From assembly GCA_013433145.1 (NCBI GenBank), contig CM024190.1:6424120-6488119 (forward strand): DNA of 64,000 nt, given 5' to 3'. Positions 40,338-61,000 of the stretch are shown in pieces (within the stretch, counting starts at the first letter, position 1; each line of letters starts with the position of its first letter). Source of the stretch: Ascaris suum. Lineage: Eukaryota > Nematoda > Chromadorea > Rhabditida > Ascarididae. The position numbers and the translations under genes were made by a program. The notes beneath the pieces are model-generated. The model was given only the letters and a program-made list of their open reading frames with translations, had not been told where the DNA came from and did not search any database.

Positions 40338-41173
40338 CTGAAATTCCTCAAAAAAATAATTTTTTTTTCCTTGGAAATCCAAGAAGTGGAACTCTCAACT
40401 TAAAAAACTGAGAGGAATTTCTGGCTATAACTTTATAAATGCTAGGAATCGCTAAAATTTCCATAACCGCATGTAATTAGCAAGTTTTGCCGAATACCAA
40501 TGCATAGGTTAATACAGTACTTACAATTACGCGAAAACTGTCCGTTGAGAAAGCCTGGGCACTCCAATAACACAAATATAGGTGGGCATCACATGAGCCA
40601 CACGCCACGCAGGTGGCGTACATTTCCCCCAATTTGCACATGAAATGTTAGAGATATTTTATACCCAATGCAATTTTATCAACTTTCACTTGTGCGAGCG
40701 AGTTTGCGTCTTATTTGACTATCCGGTAGCTTCAGTCGATCATACGAGCGAGTAGCCGCACTTCGAAATACTGAAGAAATGCAAACATATACGCGCGAGA
40801 CAATATGCTCTCGCTAGTAATCTCGCGGAAAATTTGCAAAATTCACGATAGAAATTCGATTTGATGCAACATAATTATCGCTCGCGTTGATACTTTCTTC
40901 TATATCTAAACATTTCGCGCACGTAAAAAAAAAAATAATTTTTTAGTGCTAACGAAATATGATACATATACAAAGTGGCAGATAAAAAACTTTAGCGACA
41001 ACACAAATGATATATATTGCGTTTTCCATTTGTCGATTAAATTCGTATTCGAACGAGAAAACGTCTGCTGATGCGCAAACGAAGTGCGGCAATTTCAAGT
41101 GCTATAATAGCTGCATCATTTTGGCCCAAAGCGACGGCGAAAAAAAAATTTTTTTTTCCTTTTCTTCAAATAG

Positions 41174-41280
41174 CTCTGCTTCACGAATTGCCAATACCAC
41201 TGAAACTTGCCAATATCGCTACAGTGGAATTTCCTTCTAGTTACATTGAGCAACTCTTGAAAAACGCATATGAGCATTAG
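41174..41280 (+). CDS. Candidate terminal exon of a plus-strand gene
   Basis: A strong acceptor (TTTTCCTTTTCTTCAAATAG) is followed by two bases and 34 codons (LLHELPIPLKLANIATVEF, SSYIEQLLKNAYEH) and a TAG stop. The incoming phase matches the donor at 39598. No AATAAA lies within 400 bases, which weakens the case. The minus strand also has a TTTCAG acceptor inside this region, so the strand remains open. Confidence 0.3.
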
Positions 41281-41377
41281 CAGAACGGACTTAAGGAAAA
41301 GTCAATGGTAAATTGCTCAACAAGAGTCAATACTGCTCATGAAGAATCGCTCATATAAAATCAACACCGTGAAAGCT

Positions 41378-41399
41378 GTGATCGAAGGTTTTATGCATC
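41378..41399 (-). CDS. Possible small exon after exon 6
   Basis: A strong TTTCAG acceptor at 41400 precedes a short stretch that would join exon 6 in phase (AG+G = Arg) and read MHKTFDHSFH, closing near GTGTTG. The splice signal and phase fit, but the peptide is too short and too unlike the family for a firm call. The right-hand limit depends on the donor chosen. Confidence 0.18.
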
Positions 41400-41543
41400 C
41401 TGAAATGGAACTCAGTGACACGAAAAAAGAATGATGGACTTTTTCGAGACATCAATATATCACTATTATGCAATCGCAATCAATTACTGCTACACAAATG
41501 AGAAGACGAAGATTCAGGAATAGGAGAAACTGCTGACTGATAC

Positions 41544-50899
<9,356 letters not shown>

Positions 50900-51059
50900 C
50901 GCAGTGTTCAGTGGAGATGGAGCTAGGAATATTCATCGAACTACACTCCGTTGAAGAATCGCAGCGCGGAAAAACGGCTACGTCGAGCCAATCTGTGCGA
51001 ATGCTTCCAAGCGCCACGCATGACGCTACCATTCGTTCATTGCGAACGCACCTCCTGAA

Positions 51060-54000
51060 CATCAACGTAAACATGATGACGAACGTAAACTCACTCTTGG
51101 TCCTCCTCAACATCACGGTGGAACAAAAGCTTACACACTTCTCAAATCACCAACCTATTACCATATGAATTATTGAGCTGCAATGCGACAACGTGATATG
51201 TAGAGGAAGTAAAGGAAGTAACGCGTAGCGTTTGCAAAATTCTTCAGTTTCTAGCAATAACAAGTGGATTCATATGCCTTTGATTATATAAAGGAAACGG
51301 TGCTCCCACCCTTTTCTGCTCATCCTTGCAGCCCTGCAAGAGCTTCATCTTTCTCACGTACCCACACCTACTGGTGTGTTGAAAACAATGTGCAACCAGC
51401 TATTTTGAGCATGTGAAGCAATGTATCAGTAATAATATCTGCAGGTGGGGGATAAGATGGAAATACGTCATCCGGATTGAAAAACTTTACGGTTATATTT
51501 CTCAGGCAATTTGTAATAAACTATGGAATGAAAAATCGGACATTCTATGAACGATACGTCATGTTCGTTTCATAGCGCCGCAACATCTTCTATTTGCTCA
51601 TTGTTTTGCTGCTTAAACAGCCTGTTAAGAAATTCGATTGCTATCGCGTAGCGTTTTAGAAATAGCAAATATTTACGCTAAAATGCAAGGTTTCAGTTCA
51701 ATGCATTAGAGTTGATTGTCATATTCGGTGCATTGAATTCTTCATGACCTGCTTATACCCAATGGTGTTTTCGAATACGTTGTATATCTTTAATTCCACT
51801 CATTGAAAAGGTAAATGCTTTTGACAAGCACTGACAGTCAATTTGAGGTCTCTTTTTTCGCTCTTAATTGGATAATACAATTTCTGAATTAAAATATCAT
51901 TGAGTTACTGTGAAAAAGAAGAGGCAAAGTTGAAAACCGAGAGATTAGAATTCGCGCTTATCGGACTTCTTTACTAGTAAAGGTCTTGTGTCGGAAAAAG
52001 CAATACTAAAAAGCCGTTGGCTGCTTCCGATGCAAAAACCTGCTTCTAATTCTTCCTTCCGCTTTGGTAAATATCACCTACATGAATGACTAGCAATTGC
52101 ACCCCTTGTCTGTCGATCTTTGTATGGGATTGCGAGATTTTGAAAGGTTAGCACCACGAAAAGCGATGCATCATTAACTTAGAACATCTGACGACTAATA
52201 AAAGGTTAGCAATAAAAGGCTGAGATCAACGAAGTTCGAAAAACAATAACAATCCAGAGACATTAATATCGCAAAGAATTTATTTTGCAATTGCATCGAT
52301 TACATTGCCACTTTTGCAAATTCCAAAAACAATAACAAAAGCATTTCTCAAAAATTTTTTCTTTTTTCCGCTCGTTTTCTACAGGTCATTTAAAAACTCC
52401 ACATGTTTTCCTATAAATTCGCTCGAACTGATATCTAAGAAAAAAAAAAGAAAAATCCATTCCTCATCGATCGTTCGCTCTCATAGAAGAATTCAAAAAT
52501 TCGCGTATGGAAATTAGATATCATCATAATGAACGACAATAGTGACTAAAATTGGAAAAAATTTCAGTTTAATTTCTATGGGTTTTTGAGTTTTCTATTT
52601 TTGAAATTTGAGCAGAGAACTTTATGGTTTTTTGAGAGTCACGTATACATAAATAGATAAAGAGCATAGTGCACTTTTCCGGAAATTCGCAAAAAAACGC
52701 ATTATAACTAACGTTTTATATAACACAAACTTATAAATATATTCTTATGCATTGATAATTTTATGCAAAACTTTTAAAATAATTTCGATTATTTTTTTTT
52801 ATTTCCAAACAGTTTTGATAGAATTTTCTGATGTACTTCCGATAATAATTTTTAAAGGATATTTTCAACAATAAGCTTTTACTAAAATATTTATTTTTTA
52901 TCGCATGAATCACGAAATCTTCACTATATTTGGTTAAAGCTAACTATGAATTTTTTCTTTTCTCAATAGCGACGTTAGGAATATTATCGCCGACAAATCA
53001 CCTCAGCCATCATATCACTACCACTGTGCTTTGTGTTGAGAGCATCGTTGAGTATCTCAACGAGCTTTATATCTATCGTTTCGTTGTCATCTATATTCTG
53101 CAATATTTTCCCTATGTTAATTGCGAATATATGCCATTTTAATAGTACAAAAGCGTAAACAACATACTCTCAAAGAAAGACAACTATTAATCATATTTCT
53201 TTTATCGTGTTGAAAAATAAAAAATAAAAAAGTTCAAACTAAATTAAGGATAAAAGCTCTTTAGATGAGGGGAAAAAAAAAGAAAGAAGTAAAAGAACGA
53301 AAAGAAAACAACAACAAAAATTCAGAAATTTTTTCGTTCTACATAACGGGAATATATGCTTAATCGTTCAAAAATAATACATTGATTGAAACAATCCGAA
53401 AATTTTTGCTAGCGAAGGCAAAATGCAGAAAAAAAAAACACACACATACACACAAAACGATTGACTCAGCGAGAATACCTGCTAATCAATGCTAATTTAC
53501 CTTTCAACATGAATTTTTAGCATATTGTCTAAATGCTTCAAGTCTAAAGCTTTCCTCTGAGTAAATTTTCTTCCCAACTATCAATGATATTCATTCAATG
53601 TTATCTTTACATTAGTACTTAAAATTTAGCGTTATTTGACTTATAGCTCTATATGTAATATTATTTAACATATATAAATATCGTTTTCTACGATCCTTTA
53701 AAAAATATCCAAGTGTGATTACATTTTGAAAGCATTCTAGCAGGGGTTTTTTTTTCGCATTTTCGAAAGATAACACAAAAGATATACGAGAATATTAGCA
53801 ATGGATGCGTCTTTCTAGCAGCATTGCTGATACACTGCATGTTGAATTAGTTGCCGCATAAGGACAAAAAAAAAAAATTCATGTTTGAAGAGCTCCTCTC
53901 ATGTGTACTTCGCAATATTCCTAGGAGGATTGTCGACCGATACAATACAATAAAACCTAAATGAATAGCAACAATAATTTTCTATAGCAATCTAAAGCAT

Positions 54001-54700
54001 AAGAAAAATATTTAACGAGGAACAAAAAAAAAACATCTATAAAGGAAAAAAAATGCAGAAATCAAAAATACAACTCGATATGAATTACAAATTACATGAT
54101 GTTAGAAGGGTGACAGAATATCCCATTTAATTTAAGCCACTGCTATTTGATGTGAAACGTACACTGAGTCGGTTTTTCTTTTTTTTTTTTTTTCATCTGC
54201 TTTACGCTCATGTACTCCTCTCAATATTCCAAATATCGCATACGATGGTTGTGGATTGAGCTTGCAGTTCCTACGTCGATATAACTGGAAATGTAACGCA
54301 AAGTATGACCGGCTTAGTTTGAGAACAACTAGTGCAATTATCGTAAGATTGTAAGGAGAATAGCAATTCTGCAGAAAATCTTATTAAAACATGACCGAGA
54401 AAATAGTTGGAGAAAAAAATTGAAAATGGTGTTTCTGAGTTTGAAATTTCCAGTAATCTCTACAAAGTTTTTAGTGGCAATAGTGCGTTGAGGTATTAAT
54501 GCTGTAGAGAATGTGAGTCATTTGTACAAAAAAAAAGACAAACGTTTCTTTTAAAGGAATGAATGCATGAAGCTCTATATGAATTCCTCATTAATATGAG
54601 GATAAAACGAATGCTAAACATTTGAGAATAGAAATGCCTTTGTTAGCATACAAATGCATCAATGCGTCTGTGAAAAGAGCGAAATGCACTTGCACTCAAA
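51060..54700. other. Upstream of the ANF-receptor gene; no gene supported
   Basis: The first 150 bases are GC-rich and may be promoter or 5' UTR of the minus-strand gene, with an acceptor-like TTGATGTTCAG near 51058. Beyond about 51.5 kb the sequence is AT-rich with short chance frames. A TATATAAAGG at 51283 is on the wrong strand to serve that gene. Confidence 0.35.
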
Positions 54701-54709
54701 TATTTCAAC

Positions 54710-54818
54710 CTTGTAGTGCAAGCTATAGTGATCATCTTGGGAAATAGTTACTGCTACTGCTTTAGAAAGCATCAAGATCGACTCAAACATGCCATCCAGC
54801 CAGATCGAGATAAATAGC
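54710..54818 (-). CDS. Candidate internal exon, unknown protein
   Basis: AATGTAATCTTAG is followed by one base and 36 codons (LFISIWLDGMFESILMLSKA, VTISQDDHYSLHYK) to the donor AAG|GTTGAA. Length and phase are clean, and the acceptor is moderate. It lies upstream of the ANF-receptor start codon on the same strand, so it would belong to a separate gene, perhaps the same one as 56468-56689. Confidence 0.3.
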
Positions 54819-55274
54819 CTAAGATTACATTCACACATTAACGGTGCCAAAACGCAACCAGTGATAAGTTTAAGCCTCGTTCATCCACTTTCATTTTATT
54901 TTCATTTCGACTGCTCTCCAAGGGCAGCGACTTTGTGACGCAAGTGAGCGTGATGTGCAGAAGAGATGATCCAGTAGAGGTGAAGCCGCTAATCGCAACA
55001 GCTAGCTGCAGACAAGAGCTGCCGGCACGATATTAGTAAGCTTACCTCTTCACAATGGATCTCAATTTCTCAAGATGACAGAAAGGATAAAATGAGAAGT
55101 AAAGCCGCTTCGAAAGTCCACAAATAACACGGGATATTGGCGTAATCATTTAGACGATATGCAGTGCAACTACACTCGATGAGCAGCTACTAGAAATTAA
55201 AATGCGATGTATGCAACACAAAGTGACCAGTAATCGAGTCCACTTAGTTAGTTTATCATAGCTGCCGCCTTTTT

Positions 55275-55400
55275 ATCTGCAACAAAAGCACCTAGTCTGA
55301 GGCATTGCAGCACCACGGCAGCATACAATTTTGCAGATTGACTTGCTAAGACACAGGCTCCCACCATTGTCGTATTTGAACAACGCAGCTTTTGTGCTGA
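55275..55400 (-). CDS. Candidate exon, frame ambiguous
   Basis: A strong acceptor (CCAGTATTTCAG) opens two frames. One gives KLRCSNTTMVGACVLASQS and continues Ala/Val-rich; the other gives KAALFKYDNGGSLCLSKS and can exit at ATT|GTATGC. G+C is above background. No family recognised. Limits depend on the frame and donor chosen. Confidence 0.28.
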
Positions 55401-55569
55401 AATACTGGTCCAGAGGATGGTTTCAAGTATCACCATGAGGGCTAACACACTAATGCTAAACTAGGACACAACTTTGTGAACTTATGAATCATTACTCAGC
55501 CTTGTGAACAGAGACATGTTACGCAAATGCAGGTGCTGTTTTCTGAGAGCAGCACGGGAGACGAGTGAC

Positions 55570-55745
55570 CATGCCACCGTTCTGGATCATCCTCCCTTTT
55601 TGGCAAGCATATGGCAAATGCCACGAAGTTCGACATCCGCTGCTAGCCCTATTGCTGTTACTGCGTCATTAACAGTCGTTGCTGCGAATTCAGACAGCAC
55701 AATTGCTGCTGGGTGTTGCGTGAAGCATTTTTTGTGAGCATTTGC
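55570..55745 (-). CDS. Candidate Ala-rich helical exon
   Basis: After CTCACAG the minus strand is open for about 55 codons, including PAAIVLSEFAATTVNDAV and AIGLAADVELRGICHML. The donor is unclear (GACGCA|GTAACA is one option). The plus strand carries an equally long frame, so the strand is not settled. Unknown function. Confidence 0.25.
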
Positions 55746-56467
55746 AGTTCCTGTGAGCATGTTGAAGTAGTTAATTGCTTGTTTGTTCCCGCAACTTTCG
55801 GTGAATAATCCAATTGCTCAAATTTCAGCAACATTGCTCTTACAAGTCGAGTATTAGTACAGAAGCGGACTAGATATATACAGTAAATATAATTTTTTTT
55901 TTTGCTTTTTTCAATGCAGTCGATTTTTACTTCCCTTAAATAATACAGAAATCAGGAACGTTTTAAAAGAGACTTTCCACCGAAATAAGACTTCATGTGA
56001 GGAGGTAAAATGCAATGAGAATTTGGAGCATGCAAAGCGGCCCAAATTTTATGTTAACAGTGGGAGAGGAAGATGAGGCACTATCCGACGTATAACTGGA
56101 GGCCACTTATCAAGTTGTGGTGGGTAATGCTTATACAGAGACTCCAATCAGTGTTGCTCCAGGTGTCTTTGATGCGAAACATCTGGAACCAACAATTGAG
56201 GCGAAGCATCTGCTCTGCATGCTATCAACAAAATTAGTTAGGAAAAACAACCTACTCCACCTCATCATTTTGTTTCGTTTATTTTCTCAACTTGTTTATT
56301 TCTCAATATTTGCCGTATTTTTTCTACAATATGCGATAAAGTGGGTAAAATTCCAAACGAAAATAATTCTATCATCATAATTTACTATCATCAGGATATC
56401 AGTGCATTCACAACTATAATTTGTATCGGCCGACGACAGAGACGAAATCTATTTGACCGTGCTATAC

Positions 56468-56689
56468 TATTGTTCTAGGCGAATATGAACCTCTTTCTGA
56501 AATGTGATCACAGATGATTACGGTGGCATTTTCAAGCGCAAACGAAGCAACCGGAAAACTAACGCTATCTGCATTACTTATCAATCTTCCGTCTAAGGCT
56601 AAACGGCAATGCCCCCTCTTCGATACACTATTGTATACCCATTTCTTCAGCATGTTTAGGTGGCTCAAAGAGAAGGCAACATGATACTG
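56468..56689 (-). CDS. Candidate internal exon of 74 codons, unknown protein
   Basis: The acceptor GGATTTTCTAG is followed by exactly 222 bases in one open frame (phase 0 to 0) and the donor ATA|GTATAG. The peptide is varied: QYHVAFSLSHLNMLKKWVY, then CRLALDGRLISNADSVSF and ALENATVIICDHISERGSY. G+C is above the flanks. This is the best of the anonymous exons, but I cannot place it in a family. Confidence 0.42.
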
Positions 56690-57466
56690 CTAGAAAATCC
56701 ATGAATATTTGGACTGTAGTTCTTTCAAACATAACATTTGAAGATTGTATAGGCAGAAGTGCAAAAAAAAAAAAAAAAAAAAAACCAAAATATTTCTTCT
56801 TTTATCAATCGTAACCAAAACAACGATCATTGATATTAGTATACACACCATTGAAATCACTTGAAATTATATGAATATGTGAAAATTGAATTATCGCTCA
56901 ACTGTAAATACTAAAGTTGAGAAGTTTTTCAAGTTGTGCAAATTGTACGCAACGAATGTGGATTAATTAGACAAGCGCATTGCCTATATTACTTCAATCT
57001 CATTTCAATGCAATACTAAAACATCAACCTAATGCATTCATCGTTCATGAGTTGCTTGCCTAGATAAAGATCGTCGACCTTCACCATTTCTTGGAACCGT
57101 TTCAAGACATCAGTAAGCCCGCTCGGTGATTGTTTGTTATATTGAAATGTATGCAAAAGCAGTCAAGCGACAATTTTGCGTTAAGCAATCTTTAGCCTTA
57201 AATGATGAGCGATACAAATTTACGGCATGCAATAAATTCTTCGCTAAACGTTGGGTCGTCTCTTTCTTCGAAAGAGGCGACTTTTAATGAAGCAGCCAGG
57301 TAAACACGGACCCGAGATAAAGCCGAATTTCGCTACTTTTTATTGAAACCATTTCAGAAAAAACACGAGCGGCTAAAAAAATGAACAGCTAAAAAATCCT
57401 TATTTAGCTAGTTTAGAAGAGTGATTATGAAAAATAACCAATGACGATAGTTCTACCATCGCGAGT

Positions 57467-57510
57467 GAAAAAAAGTGCTTTTCCATTAAAGAAAAAAGTG
57501 CTTTTCCATT
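57467..57510. repeat. Short tandem duplication (AAAGTGCTTTTCCATT)
   Basis: A 20-base unit, GAAAAAAGTGCTTTTCCATT, occurs at 57491-57510 and, with one extra A, at 57467-57487. Confidence 0.85.
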
Positions 57511-57870
57511 CGGAGAGTTCTCATTTTAATCCATTTAAAGCTGAAGCGAAAACAAATAAATATCGTTGATATACAGATGCTTGACATATTGTGACAAGAT
57601 CGGTAACGAAAGTGCCTCTGCTCGTCGTGATAGCGGCACGTGACGACTATAATCAAAGTAACATTTGAGTATCAAAGAGTTGAAAACTAATTAAAAGGCG
57701 CACTGAGAGGTAGAGTGCCAATAGGTTATTGATCGAGAACAATGTGCTAATGAACACCGAGAGTAAATTATCGTAATAGAGGTGATGAATTTATCGAATA
57801 TTCTTGAATTATTGCGAGTTGTTGAGCAGTTGTAAATATGTAGAAATAGTTCATAACTATTGCACTCGAG

Positions 57871-57974
57871 ATGAATGAACGGAAAGGAAATCGCGCTGGA
57901 ATGTTCGAGCGATTTCTTGCATCAGAAGTGACGCGGAAGCTAAGAGATCAAACGGAAGGAATGATAGGGATGAG
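57871..57974 (+). CDS. Candidate first exon (ATG to donor)
   Basis: ATG at 57871, preceded by an in-frame stop eight codons upstream, opens 34 codons, MNERKGNRAGMFERFLASEV then TRKLRDQTEGMIGM, to a canonical donor ATGAG|GTGAGG (phase 2). The charged, helical composition is protein-like. The opposite strand is also open. No downstream partner exon could be assigned: the next strong acceptor (TTTTCTCAG near 58168) meets an immediate stop in the required phase. Confidence 0.35.
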
Positions 57975-58099
57975 GTGAGGAATAAGCGGTGGCAACTGAG
58001 GATTTCCGATAGAATTTTAAGAGGAAGCTGAGGTGATTTCGCAATGAATGAAAAAATTTCAGCTTGTTCTTTTTTCTTTTTTTTTGAAGTAAAACGAAA

Positions 58100-61000
58100 T
58101 TTTTTTGAAAAGAACTGCAAGTGAAATTGCGTGGAATTCTGCTAAACGCAGAAAATTCCTTTTCTCAGCTAGAAGTAAGAGACCACTGCACAATTCAGTG
58201 CTGCTCAACAATTCTCCACGCCAAACGAACCGAAAGGATTTTCTCTCAACAGAGGAGGTTAATATTCATGAATACAACTCAATTTACACGTTCACTCTAC
58301 ACACAAAGCTCCACTCTCAATACAACAGAGGCAACATTATGCATCATTATTTCAACAAAAAAAAAAGCTACCAGGGCACGGTCAATTTTTGAAGGTTTTA
58401 TAAAGGAAAAAAAAAAACAAATGCATATGTAGACTTCTATAAAATTGATGGTTTTATGCAGGAAAAAAAAACAAATCTGCAAGCAAAACCTTCTATATAA
58501 GACAAATGTATAGATAGGCTTTATTAAACATTATAGTGTTGTAAAAAGACAAATATATAGATAGAATTTTAGAAATTTTGAAATTTTCTCTAGCAGAAAA
58601 ATTAAATGCAAAGGTATGCCTTGAATTACTTTCAGTAGTATTTCTTTCAATAAAGAGGTAAATAAAATCGAATACACTTTACACAATTTTCTAGAAAAGG
58701 GAACAGCGAATAAGCAAGTAAACATGTAGTTAGATAAAGTTCAACACGCATGAGTAAATGAATACACTGATTCATAGATCAGTAATGTGGAGTCCTCTTA
58801 TATGCATAACGATAGTATAAACCCAGAGGAATATAGTGCTCTGGGGACAACGGAATTAAGAAAAAGAAGGAAAATTGAAACATTACGCGGGTACAAACAT
58901 AGAAGGAACAGACGACTGTTAGGAAAGTAGATGTTAAGAATGCAAAAGGTTGGATGCGAACAGAATACCTTTAAGAATAAAGGTGAGCACGTTTCGGCCC
59001 TTATCCGTTGACGTGTGCAGCCGGGTTATGCGCGGTCCATCGTCAGAACGAAACGCGTAACTATGTTAGTATAAGAAACTACACGGACGACTAACTAAGA
59101 GTGGAGAGAAAAGTAGAAAGAAAGCAAATGGAAAAAGGAACTCTTCAGGTAAAAATGAGTATTAAAAAATGCGTAGGAAGCATATAAGTTGCACAAGATT
59201 GTCCTTACGTATTTATAAAGCTAGATGTTTACTGAATATTAAGCTAAAAACTCATATAGATTAACTTATAAAGCGGAAAGAGTTGTGGTCTGAGATGGGC
59301 ATCACGGCCGCACATGAGATACTTAAGTCATTAACCAACGAATCAATTTGCAGTAAGCGCCAACAAGGGAGTTCACTTATTCGGTCGGCGGAAGAATGCA
59401 TCTCTTAATGTTTTATTCATATCAAAAGTGACACATTCGATCTCATATATAACTCCATATAAAACGCCAACTGAGTGCAATTTATTTTAAGATATAACTT
59501 CATTCGTATATGAATATCATTCAAAAAATTGCTGCTATATAACTGCAATCGATAATATCCAGAAATTTTTGAACTCATTCAAGACTGCTCATTGAAATGA
59601 GATAGAACCACCACCTCAATAATACATCGTTGAGGTCAAGTACTGCGTTAAGAAAGCGCTGTTAAATTATCGATTTCGTGCTGAGTGGTGACTTCAAAAA
59701 AATTGATTGTATTTGATTTTATGCAATCGCATTCTCGAATGATCCGCTACCTGATGCACCTTTCAACTTACGGAGAATGCGCCTTTTCGCCGCATAGTCT
59801 CCTCGAAGAAGTCCCAAACGTAAAGTTAATGTAAACTTCTTCAGCTCTATCTTTCTCGACCACTTTCATGCCCACTACCGCTCAGATTTCTAAACAGCTC
59901 TCATAAAAACACCTTGCCAAGATAATTGATAACTCAGCAGCATATTTCTCGAAATTGTGAGCTAAATAAAAAATTTCCTTTTGCATTCCATCTCGTGCCA
60001 TAAGTGGACGATTTTCTACTCATATAGAAAGCCTAATATATTGGTTTCCATGTTTTTCTTTTTAAATCATTGTTTTCTCAAAAAAAGTCTCAATAAATCC
60101 TTTCTTTCATGTTTTCAGAATTGTCGATGAAATAACTCACCACTACCGCCACCATTGCCACCATTACAAACAACAACATAAACAACAAGTAAACAACTCT
60201 CTGCAAAACGTTTTCCTGTAGATTATTTGAATTTGTCGTAAAGCTATGTGCCGGCTTGAAAATATTAACAAAATATTTGCATAGTTTGGATTGCATACCG
60301 ATTGTCTGTTAACTGGCTAAACTAACGGCTTATTTCATAGGGATTCCAACATCAAATCGTTTTATTCCGTTTTATGACCGACAATCATCAGCAAGATTTC
60401 TCCACTTAACTTATGCAAAAACATAGTATATAATCCAAAAAACTATTTCCGCTAATCGCAACAAACAAAACAATCTCTTTTTTTTACAAAGCATCAGTTG
60501 ACTATTTATAGCAACCAAAATTGGCCCAGTGTTAGTCGCATTAATAGCGCCTGCCATCCCACACGTGCCCAATTGTTTATGGTCACGATGCTGTTTGCAA
60601 ATGACTGGGTGGTCCAAACTGCGAGACGTGCTTGTTTAGCGTAGCTTTGCAAGTGACTTTTACTTCGCGATCTTTGAATTTCACGGTCTCACGAACTCTA
60701 GAACAACCGAGTCGAAGATGTTCTTGCTTAAGCTCGATGGCACTTTAACACTTGGAGAAGGGGCAGTGTTTTTGAGACGATGAGGTGGAGGACCCTAACT
60801 CGGAATTCATCAGTAAATGTCAGGTTCTCGCAACGCAGTAATGAAGCCGTTTGAGTTCAGATGCCACTATGTATCAGTAATGCGAGGTTACTTAGTGGGA
60901 AATGAACGTATTTCTGCACGCGAAGAATAGTTTAATTTATTTCTACGTTGAAAAAAAAAATCCTACTTACTTTTATCCAAGCAATTGGATAGAGAATGAT

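Noticed and set aside
50911..51168. Plus-strand frame opposite the first receptor exon
   Set aside because: It mirrors a GC-rich block. No splice sites or motif favour the plus strand.
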